Notes under the pieces: generated by a model | The model's database searches: none | What the model was told of the DNA's origin: nothing | The model's input: the letters and a program-made list of their open reading frames with translations, nothing else | Source of the DNA: JBGOUV01 sp041477815 | Lineage (GTDB): Bacteria; Acidobacteriota; Terriglobia; Bryobacterales; JACQDG01 | DNA: 5,159 nt | Direction of reading: 5' to 3' | NCBI GenBank assembly: GCA_041477815.1 | Contig: JBGOUV010000445.1 | Location: 1 to 5,159 of the forward strand | Made by a program: the position numbers and the translations under genes | Shown here: one piece after another, positions 1-4,918 of the stretch | How the letters are laid out: the number at the start of each line of letters is the position of its first letter | How positions within the stretch are numbered: the first letter of the stretch is position 1

Positions 1-105
1 CGGAATGAAGAGCCAAAACGTTATGTGTGGCGCGCGAAGGGGGAGGATATCCTACGAAAGATTGAGCGGGCCAAAGCGGTGCTAGCTCGGATTATTGATG
101 GTTAA
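1..105 (+). CDS. IS630-family transposase, C-terminal fragment (5' end outside window)
   Basis: Frame 1 is open from the first base to a TAA at 103-105 and encodes 34 residues, including YVWRAKGEDIL and then KIERAKAVLARI. The pattern P-K-x-(Y/F)-V-W-x-x-x-x-(D/E)-I-L-x-x-I is the usual extreme C-terminus of IS630-family DDE transposases, just after the last catalytic acidic residue. The catalytic core lies upstream of the window, so it cannot be said whether the element is intact. The stop sits only about 18 bp before the presumed end of the insertion sequence, as is common in this family. The family call rests on this short tail alone and is fairly but not fully secure. Confidence 0.7.
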   Translation, partial: RNEEPKRYVWRAKGEDILRKIERAKAVLARIIDG

Positions 106-123
106 TTCAATTACAGGACACTA
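1..123 (+). mobile_element. Right end of an IS630-type insertion sequence
   Basis: Downstream of the transposase stop is a short AT-richer stretch (106-123) ending in ACAGGACACTA. IS630/Tc1-type elements insert at TA and duplicate it, and the TA at 122-123 is a plausible outer boundary. The opposite terminal repeat is outside the window, so the boundary is inferred and not shown. Confidence 0.35.
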
Positions 124-143
124 GACGGTCCGGGTCGAGCTGT

Positions 144-160
144 GAGATACAATGTATCTC
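144..160 (+). promoter_or_regulatory. Palindromic operator over the dinJ promoter
   Basis: GAGATACA-A-TGTATCTC is a perfect inverted repeat with 8-bp arms and a 1-bp centre. It lies 13 bp upstream of the dinJ start. The sequence TACAAT at 148-153 inside it resembles a sigma70 -10 box; no convincing -35 box is seen at 17 bp (TAGACG at 122-127 would need a 20-bp spacer). RelB/DinJ antitoxins bind such dyads through their ribbon-helix-helix N-termini and repress their own operons, so this is the expected autoregulatory site. The AGAGG at 162-166 is the ribosome binding site. Confidence 0.6.
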
Positions 161-173
161 AAGAGGTCGTATC

Positions 174-443
174 ATGGCGACGACAATGGTTCACGTTCGC
201 GTGGATGAGAAGACGAAGCAGCGGGCCGCGAAAACACTGGCCCGGATGGGAATCTCCGTGTCCGACGCCGTGCGCATGTTGCTGGTCCGCGTGGCCGCGG
301 AGAAGGCCCTTCCATTCGATGTGAAGGTCCCGAACGCGACAACCGTGAAGGCGATGCGCGCCGCCGACAAGGGCAAGGGCCGGCGGCTGGATTCCGCGGG
401 CGCACTGTTCAAGGACCTAGGAACCCACCTATGCCATCCATGA
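174..443 (+). CDS. dinJ: RelB/DinJ-family type II antitoxin
   Basis: The 89-residue product starts MATTMVHVRVDEKTK and has the ribbon-helix-helix pattern of this family: a short beta strand (residues 5-10, VHVRVD), then helix A (about 12-25) and helix B beginning at MGISVSDAVRMLL (25-37). The later ALPFDV (residues 45-50) is also a DinJ hallmark. In the family the N-terminus dimerises and binds the operator, while the C-terminal segment wraps around and neutralises the RelE-fold toxin YafQ. The ATG at 174 is chosen because AGAGG precedes it by 7 bp and a 17-bp operator lies just upstream. Homologues usually end near the LFKDLG motif (residues 77-82); here seven odd residues (THLCHP after G82 plus the shifted stop) suggest the original end has been altered. 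No intact toxin follows: the only yafQ sequence is a fragment about 740 bp downstream. Confidence 0.85.
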   Translation: MATTMVHVRVDEKTKQRAAKTLARMGISVSDAVRMLLVRVAAEKALPFDVKVPNATTVKAMRAADKGKGRRLDSAGALFKDLGTHLCHP

Positions 444-596
444 TGGAAAGCTTCATGGAGCAAGCAACCGTCCCAACTGTGGATTCAGTTGCACCGGAGG
501 CTGCTGAATGGTCGACGTGGGACGCGACTGGTTTTGCTCCGTGGACAACGAGGGCGTTCGCGTCGGGCGAGAGCATCGGCGCGACCCCGCGTAGCC
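444..596. other. Gene-poor gap between dinJ and the attC-like site
   Basis: No convincing gene is seen. An ATG at 431 overlaps the end of dinJ, where a toxin gene should start, and opens a 70-codon frame to 643, but its product (MPSMMESFMEQ...) resembles no YafQ/RelE toxin and it reads through the attC-like site. A 28-codon frame from ATG 508 to TAG 592-594 ends just before that site and is too short to judge. Seven-base inverted arms GACGCGA (521-527) and TCGCGTC (558-564) are present. The stretch may be the degenerate body of an earlier gene cassette. Confidence 0.4.
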
Positions 597-653
597 GTCT
601 AACGCGGTGCTGCAGGCGGCGGCCAAAAGCAGGCCACGCCTGAACCGTTAGGC
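597..653 (+). other. Integron attC-like recombination site
   Basis: The site is 57 bp long, a normal attC size. It starts with GTCTAAC (597-603), which fits the R'' consensus RYYYAAC, and ends with GTTAGGC (647-653), which fits the R' consensus GTTRRRY with the conserved cleavage triplet GTT. The two cores can pair over seven positions (one G-T). Inside are further complementary arms: CAGGCG (613-618) with CGCCTG (637-642) and GGCC (621-624) with GGCC (632-635), closing on a 7-base loop AAAAGCA. Single-stranded hairpins of this form are what integron integrases use. The site directly precedes hicA, as at a cassette junction. The internal spacing between cores and arms is uneven (9 against 4 bases), so a chance or decayed structure is possible. 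Confidence 0.5.
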
Positions 654-657
654 GAAT

Positions 658-665
658 GGAGGAGG
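658..665 (+). promoter_or_regulatory. Ribosome binding site deciding the TTG start of hicA
   Basis: GGAGGAGG lies 3 bp (6 bp from its first GGAGG) before TTG 669. The ATG at 656 is in another frame and cannot be used, and no ATG or GTG in the hicA frame gives a full N-terminus. The strong purine-rich site therefore supports the rare TTG start. Confidence 0.65.
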
Positions 666-668
666 CGC

Positions 669-866
669 TTGCCCCGAAAGTTGCGGGACCTGATCACAGA
701 TCTTACGCAGGCTGGATTCGTAGACAGAGGCGGGAAGGGGAGCCATCGGAACTTCGTTCATCCGAAGGTCCGGAAGCCCGTTACGATCTCCGGAAAGCCA
801 GGAGATGACGTTTTGCATTACCAAGAGAGGGTGGTACGATTGGCGGTTGAGGAGTCGAAGCGATGA
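669..866 (+). CDS. hicA: HicA-family mRNA interferase toxin
   Basis: The 65-residue product has the compact HicA layout (dsRBD-like fold, usual length 55-80 residues). It begins with a helix, KLRDLITDLTQAGF (4-17), followed by strands and the GSH motif at residues 24-26, whose His26 is the catalytic histidine of the family. TISGKPGDD (residues 40-48) and the helix ending LAVEES complete the domain. HicA proteins cut mRNA independently of the ribosome and are held inactive by HicB. The start is TTG. The stop overlaps the hicB start as ATGA, so the two are translationally coupled in the toxin-first order normal for hicAB. No key residue is missing and the gene looks functional. It starts 15 bp after the attC-like core, which argues that it arrived as a gene cassette. 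Confidence 0.88.
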   Translation: MPRKLRDLITDLTQAGFVDRGGKGSHRNFVHPKVRKPVTISGKPGDDVLHYQERVVRLAVEESKR

Positions 867-1102
867 GCAAGGGTGACAAGTACGTCAAGTTGGTCGAGTG
901 GTCAGACGAGGACCATTGCTTTATCGGGAGTTGCCCGGAGCTGTTCTACGGTGGTTGCCACGGGCAGGATGCCAAGACGGTTTTCGCGGAACTGTGTGAG
1001 ATCATCGAGGACACCATCGAGGTGTACGAACGCGAGGGCAAAGCGCTTCCCGAGCCACTCTCCGGCCGTGAGTTCGTCAATGCCTTGCAGGGTGTCGCCT
1101 AA
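863..1102 (+). CDS. hicB: HicB-family antitoxin, short form
   Basis: The 79-residue product shows the HicB partial RNase H-like domain from about residue 7 to 64: YVKLVEWSDEDHCFIG, then CPEL (24-27) and a helix with AELCEIIEDTIEVY. This domain binds HicA and masks its catalytic histidine. Many HicB proteins of 110-150 residues carry a C-terminal HTH or ribbon-helix-helix DNA-binding domain; this one stops after a short tail (LSGREFVNALQGVA) and has none, so autoregulation of the usual kind is not evident. TGAGGAG at 848-854 gives a good ribosome binding site 8 bp before ATG 863. The TAA at 1100-1102 lies within GCCTAAC, an attC-type R'' core, an arrangement common in integron cassettes. Confidence 0.88.
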   Translation: MSKGDKYVKLVEWSDEDHCFIGSCPELFYGGCHGQDAKTVFAELCEIIEDTIEVYEREGKALPEPLSGREFVNALQGVA

Positions 1103-1178
1103 CGCCAGGCCCTTAGACATCGCAACCGCCCAAAGAATCTGGGCGTCGAGCAGATTTGGCGCTCCTCCCAGGCTAGAC
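1097..1178 (+). other. Possible degenerate attC of the hicAB cassette
   Basis: GCCTAAC (1097-1103) fits the attC R'' core and overlaps the hicB stop. Downstream are paired arms CGCCCA (1127-1132) with TGGGCG (1140-1145), and AATCTG (1136-1141) with CAGATT (1151-1156). A proper GTTRRRY partner is absent: CTTAGAC (1112-1118) and GCTAGAC (1172-1178) each differ at the conserved GTT. The site is therefore either decayed or was cut when the flanking DNA was rearranged. Confidence 0.3.
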
Positions 1179-1186
1179 CACTACCG

Positions 1187-1300
1187 GACTGGAAGCACTT
1201 CCGCGATTGCCACCTCGAGCCGGATTGGCTACTGATCTACAAAATCGACGGCGACGACCTGCACCTCGTCCGCACGGGAACGCATTCGGATCTGTTCTGA
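1187..1300 (+). pseudogene. yafQ: YafQ-family mRNA interferase toxin, 3' remnant
   Basis: One frame (codons from 1187, TGA at 1298-1300) encodes DWKHFRDCHLEPDWLLIYK followed by a stretch ending LVRTGTHSDLF. This is the C-terminal half of YafQ, the RelE-fold toxin partner of DinJ. It keeps the residues matching E. coli YafQ His63 (RDCH), Asp67 (EPDW) and His87 (GTHSDLF), but lacks the N-terminal helices and the region with His50. Upstream, the frame is open back to the hicB stop but has no ATG, GTG or TTG start and no YafQ similarity. About 37 codons of a usual 90 or so remain, so it cannot encode a working toxin. It is most simply the lost partner of the DinJ gene at 174-443. The bases at 1175-1190 (AGACCACTACCGGACT) may be a scrambled trace of the usual RDHxLxGxW segment. 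Confidence 0.8.
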
Positions 1301-1345
1301 AAAGGTGGGCCTCTGGCGGTGCTGTCCGGCCGCGTTAGACTGGGG

Positions 1346-1351
1346 TATACT
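1346..1351 (+). promoter_or_regulatory. -10 box of the kinase gene, near-leaderless start
   Basis: TATACT is one base from the sigma70 -10 consensus. Only 9 bases separate it from GTG 1361, so transcription starting 6-8 bases downstream would begin within a few bases of the start codon. No Shine-Dalgarno sequence lies between. No clear -35 box is seen 16-18 bp upstream. Confidence 0.45.
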
Positions 1352-1360
1352 GTCAGCCTC

Positions 1361-2773
1361 GTGCCTCTCACCTCCGACACGCGCCTTGGGCCGTACGCCA
1401 TCATCGCCCCTTTGGGGGCGGGTGGCATGGGGGAAGTGTACCGGGCCCGGGACACCCGCCTGGACCGCACCGTGGCCATCAAGGTTCTCCCCGCGCAGGC
1501 CGCCGATAACCCCGAGGCCCGCCAGCGCTTCGAGCGCGAGGCCCGCGCCGTCTCGGCCTTGAATCACCCCCACATCTGCACCCTCTATGACGTTGGCCAG
1601 CAGGATGGCATCGACTTCCTGGTCATGGAGTACCTGGAGGGCGAGAGCCTCTCGCAGCGGCTCGCGGCGGGCCCGCTTCCCCTCGCGGAGGCCCTGCGCT
1701 ACGCCGTCCACGTCGCCGACGCGCTGGCCGAGGCCCATCGCCATGGCGTCCTGCACCGCGACTTGAAGCCGGGCAACATCATGCTCACCAAGGCCGGAGC
1801 CAAGCTTCTCGACTTCGGTCTGGCGAAGCTCCGCGAGGGTTCCGACGCCGCCCTGGGCGCCTCCCTGATGCCCACCCGCACCAAAGACCTGACCCAGAAG
1901 GGAGCTATCCTCGGCACCGTCCGGTACATGGCCCCGGAGCAACTGGAAGGCAAGGAGGCCGATGCGCGCAGCGACATCTTCGCGTTCGGCGCGGTCCTGT
2001 ACGAGATGCTCGCCGGCCGCCAGGCTTTCGTGGGGGAGAGCGTGGCGAGCGTCATTTCCGCCATAATTGACGTCCCAGCCGCCGCCCATCTCGACTCTGG
2101 TGGGCGGCGCGCCGGCTCTCGATCACATCCTCCAGAAGTGCCTGGCGAAGGACCCGGAGGAGCGCTGGCAGACCGCCCACGATCTGGCCGGCGAGCTGAA
2201 GTGGATCGTCGAGGACCGCGCCCCATCCGGACCCGCCTCCGCCGTGGCCGCCGCGCCTACGCCAGGCCCGGCGCCCGCTGCAACGCGCCCGTGGAGAGGG
2301 ATGGCCGTCGCGGGCGGGGCGGCTCTCCTGGTTGCAGCGGGAGCTCTGATTGGCGGCTGGCTTCGTCCCCAGCCGGTGGAACCGGGCGCGGTTCGCTTCC
2401 AACTGGCTTTCCCGGAGGATACCGCACCTGCCGGTGGACTGGGACCCGGACAAGGACCGGGCGCCCCTCAACTGGCGCTTTCACCCGATGGCCGGAAGCT
2501 GGCCTTTGTCGCGGTGGACAAGGGCGCCAAATCCTCCCTCTGGATTCGTTCCCTCGATTCGTTTTCCGCCCAGCGGCTCAGCGGCACGGAGGGCGCCGCG
2601 TTCCCGTTCTGGTCGCCCGATGGGCAATTTGTCGGCTTTTTTGCCGACGGCAAGCTAAAACGGATCGCTTTCGCGGGCGGGTCGCCACTATCCATCTGCG
2701 ACGCGAAGTCGGGCCAAGGCGGCGCCTGGAACCGGGACGGAGTGATCGTTTTTACCCCCGATTTTCCGCCTAG
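1361..2773 (+). CDS. Ser/Thr protein kinase, N-terminal part of a frameshifted kinase-propeller gene
   Basis: From GTG 1361 the product matches Hanks-type bacterial kinases up to about residue 236 (base 2068). Visible are the glycine loop GAGGMG (19-24), VAIK with Lys41, a helix-C Glu in FEREAR (57-62), HRDLKPGN (132-139, catalytic Asp134), DFG (151-153), GTVRYMAPEQ (185-194) and the SDIFAFG helix (204-210). It is an RD kinase with all catalytic residues. After residue 236 the frame turns into arginine/proline-rich sequence without kinase similarity and runs on to 2773 only because stops are rare at this GC content; the rest of the C-lobe continues in the next frame (2070 on). GTG 1361 is preferred to GTG 1319 because family members begin about 8-10 residues before LGPY and because of the -10 box upstream. 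If translated alone, the protein would have a broken C-lobe and no membrane anchor. Confidence 0.85.
   Translation: MPLTSDTRLGPYAIIAPLGAGGMGEVYRARDTRLDRTVAIKVLPAQAADNPEARQRFEREARAVSALNHPHICTLYDVGQQDGIDFLVMEYLEGESLSQRLAAGPLPLAEALRYAVHVADALAEAHRHGVLHRDLKPGNIMLTKAGAKLLDFGLAKLREGSDAALGASLMPTRTKDLTQKGAILGTVRYMAPEQLEGKEADARSDIFAFGAVLYEMLAGRQAFVGESVASVISAIIDVPAAAHLDSGGRRAGSRSHPPEVPGEGPGGALADRPRSGRRAEVDRRGPRPIRTRLRRGRRAYARPGARCNAPVERDGRRGRGGSPGCSGSSDWRLASSPAGGTGRGSLPTGFPGGYRTCRWTGTRTRTGRPSTGAFTRWPEAGLCRGGQGRQILPLDSFPRFVFRPAAQRHGGRRVPVLVARWAICRLFCRRQAKTDRFRGRVATIHLRREVGPRRRLEPGRSDRFYPRFSA
2066..2072 (+). other. Frameshift site joining the two kinase frames
   Basis: The upstream frame reads ...VISAII with ATT at 2066-2068. 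Skipping the single G at 2069 and resuming with ACG at 2070 gives SAII-TSQPPPISTL, the usual kinase sequence here. One extra base in or near ATAATTGACG explains everything. There is no homopolymer or known slippery heptamer, so a mutation or a sequence error is more likely than programmed frameshifting. Confidence 0.75.
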
Positions 2774-4115
2774 CCCGCTGTATCGCGTTCCGGCGGCCGG
2801 TGGTGTCGCCACACCGGTGACCACTCTGGACACCGCCGGTGGGGAAGTCCTACACTCCTGGCCGCAGTTCTTGCCCGACGGCCGGCATTTCCTCTATCTG
2901 GCCGGAAACGCCAAGGACACCGGAAAGAGCGGGATCTATGCCCAAGCGCTCGGCTCTGCCGAAAGGAAGCTACTGTTGAACACCCGCGTGCGGGCGGCCT
3001 ATGCGCCGCCCGGCTATCTGCTATTTGTTCGAGAGGGGACGCTGCTGGCCCAGCCACTGGACGAAAAGGCTCTTCGGGTGCAGGGCGAGCCTGTCTCGGT
3101 AGCGCAGGACGTCGCCTTTGTGGAACGTTTCGGACGAGCGGCGTTCCACGTGTCCGAAACCGGCGTGCTGGTCTACCGCACCGGCCGCGGCGGAGGCGCC
3201 AATAGCCAGCTCGCCTGGTACGACCGCCAGGGCAAACTGCTCCAGACGGCCGGTGAGCCCGGGTTGTACGCCCAAATTGCGCTTTCGCCGGACGAAAAAC
3301 GGGTAGCGGTACAACTAGTCAATAGCGATCGTCCCGGCACTGACCTCTGGGTGCTCGAGCTGGCGAGCGGCATCTTCTCGCGCCTGACCTTCGATCCAGG
3401 CTGGGAGATGGAGCCCACCTGGTCTCCCGACTCGCAGCGCCTGGTCTACACCACCAGCGCCCCCAGTGGGGGAGGCCCCTCCATCGCTGCGGCGCTGCCC
3501 CGATCGGACAAACAGGAGCTCCGCGAAATCGTGGTCGCCTCCGGCGCCTCCACGGTTCTCTACGCCGACGACCTGACGAAATTTCCCGACGATTGGTCCC
3601 GGGATGGCCGGTTCCTGGTCTATCACAGCGGCGGCCAAATCGTCTCCTTGCTGCCGCTCACCGGTGAGCGCAAACCGCAAATTCTCCTCGATACGCCCTA
3701 CCGCAAGGACGAGTTTCATTTCTCGCCGGACGGCCGCTGGCTGGCCTACTCCTCCGTTGAATCCGGACGCAATGAGATCTACATCGCCTCGCTCCCTTCC
3801 CTCACGCAAAAGCGCCAGGTCTCGAGCGGCGGGGGTTACCAGCCTTTGTGGAGGGCCGACGGCAAAGAGCTTTTCTTCCTCAGCCTGGATCGAAAAATGA
3901 TGGCCGCAGAGGTCAAGACCGCGAGCGCCGTCATCGAGACCGGCGTCCCCAAAGCGCTCTTTCAGACCGACGCAGGGGACAATGTGGCCTTCAACCAGTA
4001 TGCGGTAACCGGAAATGGCCAGCGGTTCTTGATCAACGGACCGGTGGCCAAGGTCGCCGAGCCGGTCAGCCAGATCAACGTGGTGCTGAACTTCGCCGCT
4101 CAACTGCGCCGCTGA
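2067..4115 (+). CDS. Kinase C-lobe end, transmembrane helix and TolB/WD40-like beta-propeller (downstream part of frameshifted gene)
   Basis: This frame opens in mid-domain: PPPISTLVGGAPALDHI and then CLAKDPEERWQTAHDL is the end of a kinase C-lobe, so it is the continuation of the upstream frame and not a separate gene. An Ala/Pro-rich linker follows, then one transmembrane helix at about 2301-2367 (MAVAGGAALLVAAGALIGGW). The rest is a PD40/TolB-type propeller with repeated (W/F/L)SPDG-like turns at about 2478, 2610, 2868, 3282, 3420, 3594, 3720 and 3849, ending FAAQLRR. In this architecture the kinase is cytoplasmic and the propeller lies outside the membrane as a presumed sensor or scaffold; the ligand is unknown. 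TTG 2067 is only the first formal start, with no clear ribosome binding site. Restoring the frame gives about 917 residues, a normal length for acidobacterial kinases of this class. Confidence 0.85.
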   Translation: MTSQPPPISTLVGGAPALDHILQKCLAKDPEERWQTAHDLAGELKWIVEDRAPSGPASAVAAAPTPGPAPAATRPWRGMAVAGGAALLVAAGALIGGWLRPQPVEPGAVRFQLAFPEDTAPAGGLGPGQGPGAPQLALSPDGRKLAFVAVDKGAKSSLWIRSLDSFSAQRLSGTEGAAFPFWSPDGQFVGFFADGKLKRIAFAGGSPLSICDAKSGQGGAWNRDGVIVFTPDFPPSPLYRVPAAGGVATPVTTLDTAGGEVLHSWPQFLPDGRHFLYLAGNAKDTGKSGIYAQALGSAERKLLLNTRVRAAYAPPGYLLFVREGTLLAQPLDEKALRVQGEPVSVAQDVAFVERFGRAAFHVSETGVLVYRTGRGGGANSQLAWYDRQGKLLQTAGEPGLYAQIALSPDEKRVAVQLVNSDRPGTDLWVLELASGIFSRLTFDPGWEMEPTWSPDSQRLVYTTSAPSGGGPSIAAALPRSDKQELREIVVASGASTVLYADDLTKFPDDWSRDGRFLVYHSGGQIVSLLPLTGERKPQILLDTPYRKDEFHFSPDGRWLAYSSVESGRNEIYIASLPSLTQKRQVSSGGGYQPLWRADGKELFFLSLDRKMMAAEVKTASAVIETGVPKALFQTDAGDNVAFNQYAVTGNGQRFLINGPVAKVAEPVSQINVVLNFAAQLRR

Positions 4116-4208
4116 CCACCGCAAGGGACCCAGGCTTCGCGATCCACCCCCGGATCAACATCGTCGGCCGGGCCCGAGCCCACGAGTACCCGTCGGCGGG
4201 CCAAAATG
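4116..4208. other. Convergent intergenic region, weak terminator-like dyads
   Basis: The region between the propeller stop and the BON-protein stop contains GATCC (4141-4145) paired with GGATC (4152-4156), the 8-bp palindrome CGGGCCCG (4169-4176), and CCCG (4189-4192) with CGGG (4197-4200). An imperfect direct repeat, GTCGGCCGGGCC (4163-4174) and GTCGGCGGGCC (4192-4202), is also present. None is followed by a T-run, so a classical intrinsic terminator cannot be claimed; short GC-rich hairpins may still serve both strands. Confidence 0.3.
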
Positions 4209-4748
4209 CTACCGTCGTTCCGTGAGCAGGTGGTTGGTCACCGAGAAGACCCCGGGTACGCCATTGGCCTGCAGGCCGGCGACGTTGCGGTCCATGGAGT
4301 TGGCCACTACGCCTTCCAGCGTCACGTCTCCTCTCCTGACGATGATGTGGATCGGCGGATTGGCTCCCAGGGCGTATCGATTCAGGACCGCGTGCCCATA
4401 AACGGCCCGGTAGACGGCGAGCCGAAGGCGATCGTCATGGGGTGACAGCGGAAGCACTTCGACCTGGTTCCTCACCTGCTCCACGCCTTCCACCCTCTTT
4501 ACCACGCGCTCGGCATCGCTTTTCAGGGTAGGCCTGGAAACCTGGCCCAGCAGGGTGACGTTGTAGCCGTCCAGCCGAAACGCCAGGTGGTCGAACACTC
4601 CGTAATAGGGCAGCATGATCAGCTCGTGCCGGATGTCGCGCTGCATTCTGGTCTGCGCCTTGGGGGTGATGTAGCGGGCGGATGCAGTGGCCGCTAGCAC
4701 CGGCAGTGCCGTCATAACCAACACCGATCTGGCAAACACCGTTCGCAT
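4209..4748 (-). CDS. Exported protein with two BON domains
   Basis: The 179-residue product begins with a Sec signal peptide: MRTVFAR, a hydrophobic core VLVMTALPVLAATA, and a likely cut after ASA (residue 24). Two BON (OsmY/nodulation) domains follow. The first covers about residues 30-100, with the hallmark strands around YNVTLLGQV and the helix SDAERVVKRVEGVEQVRNQV; the second covers about 102-178, with GDVTLEGVVANSMDRNVA and GVFSVTNHL. BON domains occur in periplasmic or outer-membrane proteins and are thought to bind phospholipid or membrane surfaces; the exact role here is unknown. The ATG at 4748 is chosen because it begins a proper signal peptide and GGAGGG (4757-4752) lies just before it; a GTG at 4760 would place that site inside the gene. 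The gene is convergent with the kinase-propeller gene and divergent from the STAS gene. Confidence 0.85.
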   Translation of the reverse strand: MRTVFARSVLVMTALPVLAATASARYITPKAQTRMQRDIRHELIMLPYYGVFDHLAFRLDGYNVTLLGQVSRPTLKSDAERVVKRVEGVEQVRNQVEVLPLSPHDDRLRLAVYRAVYGHAVLNRYALGANPPIHIIVRRGDVTLEGVVANSMDRNVAGLQANGVPGVFSVTNHLLTERR

Positions 4749-4918
4749 AATCCCTCCCACCAGATCAGCAGCAATTGGCTTGCCGGTGTACGGCGCGGTA
4801 CGACCGCGTAAGAATTGCCAGCCCCTCGCTGGACTCGATTCACCTAAGCCCAGCCTGTCAACAACTTGCGGGGTTGGCAGAAGACCTGCGAGAGACAGTC
4901 ACAGGAGGGCCGCAAATC
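4749..4918. promoter_or_regulatory. Divergent intergenic region with nested dyads
   Basis: This region must hold the start signals of both the BON gene (minus) and the STAS gene (plus). CGCGGT-ACG-ACCGCG (4794-4808) is a perfect 6-bp-arm dyad, and it sits between GCAATT (4771-4776) and AATTGC (4813-4818), themselves inverted. A regulator site or cruciform is possible. No convincing -35/-10 pair was found on either strand. Confidence 0.35.

Larger units (their letters stand above)
646..1104. repeat. Perfect 10-bp inverted repeat bounding hicAB
   Basis: CGTTAGGCGA (646-655) and TCGCCTAACG (1095-1104) are exact reverse complements and bracket the hicAB pair, the right copy containing the hicB stop codon. 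In an integron cassette the R'' core of its attC is expected to complement the TTRRRY at the cassette's own 5' end, because the two pair in the excised circle. A simple transposon-like terminal repeat is the alternative, but no transposase or target duplication is seen. Confidence 0.55.

Noticed and set aside
431..643. 70-codon frame whose ATG overlaps the end of dinJ, where a toxin should begin
   Set aside because: Its product shows no RelE/YafQ features, has no strong ribosome binding site, and runs through the attC-like site; coding is not supported.
873..1235. 120-codon plus-strand frame overlapping hicB and the yafQ remnant
   Set aside because: It is an out-of-frame shadow rich in Ser and Arg; hicB and yafQ similarities lie in the other frame.
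1229..2089. 286-codon open frame on the minus strand opposite the kinase
   Set aside because: It is antisense to a strongly conserved kinase domain, has low-complexity composition and arises from high GC content.
2069..2773. Continuation of the kinase frame after the shift as a novel C-terminal domain
   Set aside because: The sequence is Arg/Pro/Gly-rich and unlike any fold, while the overlapping frame carries clear kinase and TolB motifs.
3315..4124. 269-codon open frame on the minus strand opposite the propeller
   Set aside because: It mirrors the codon pattern of the real gene on the plus strand and has no recognisable domain.
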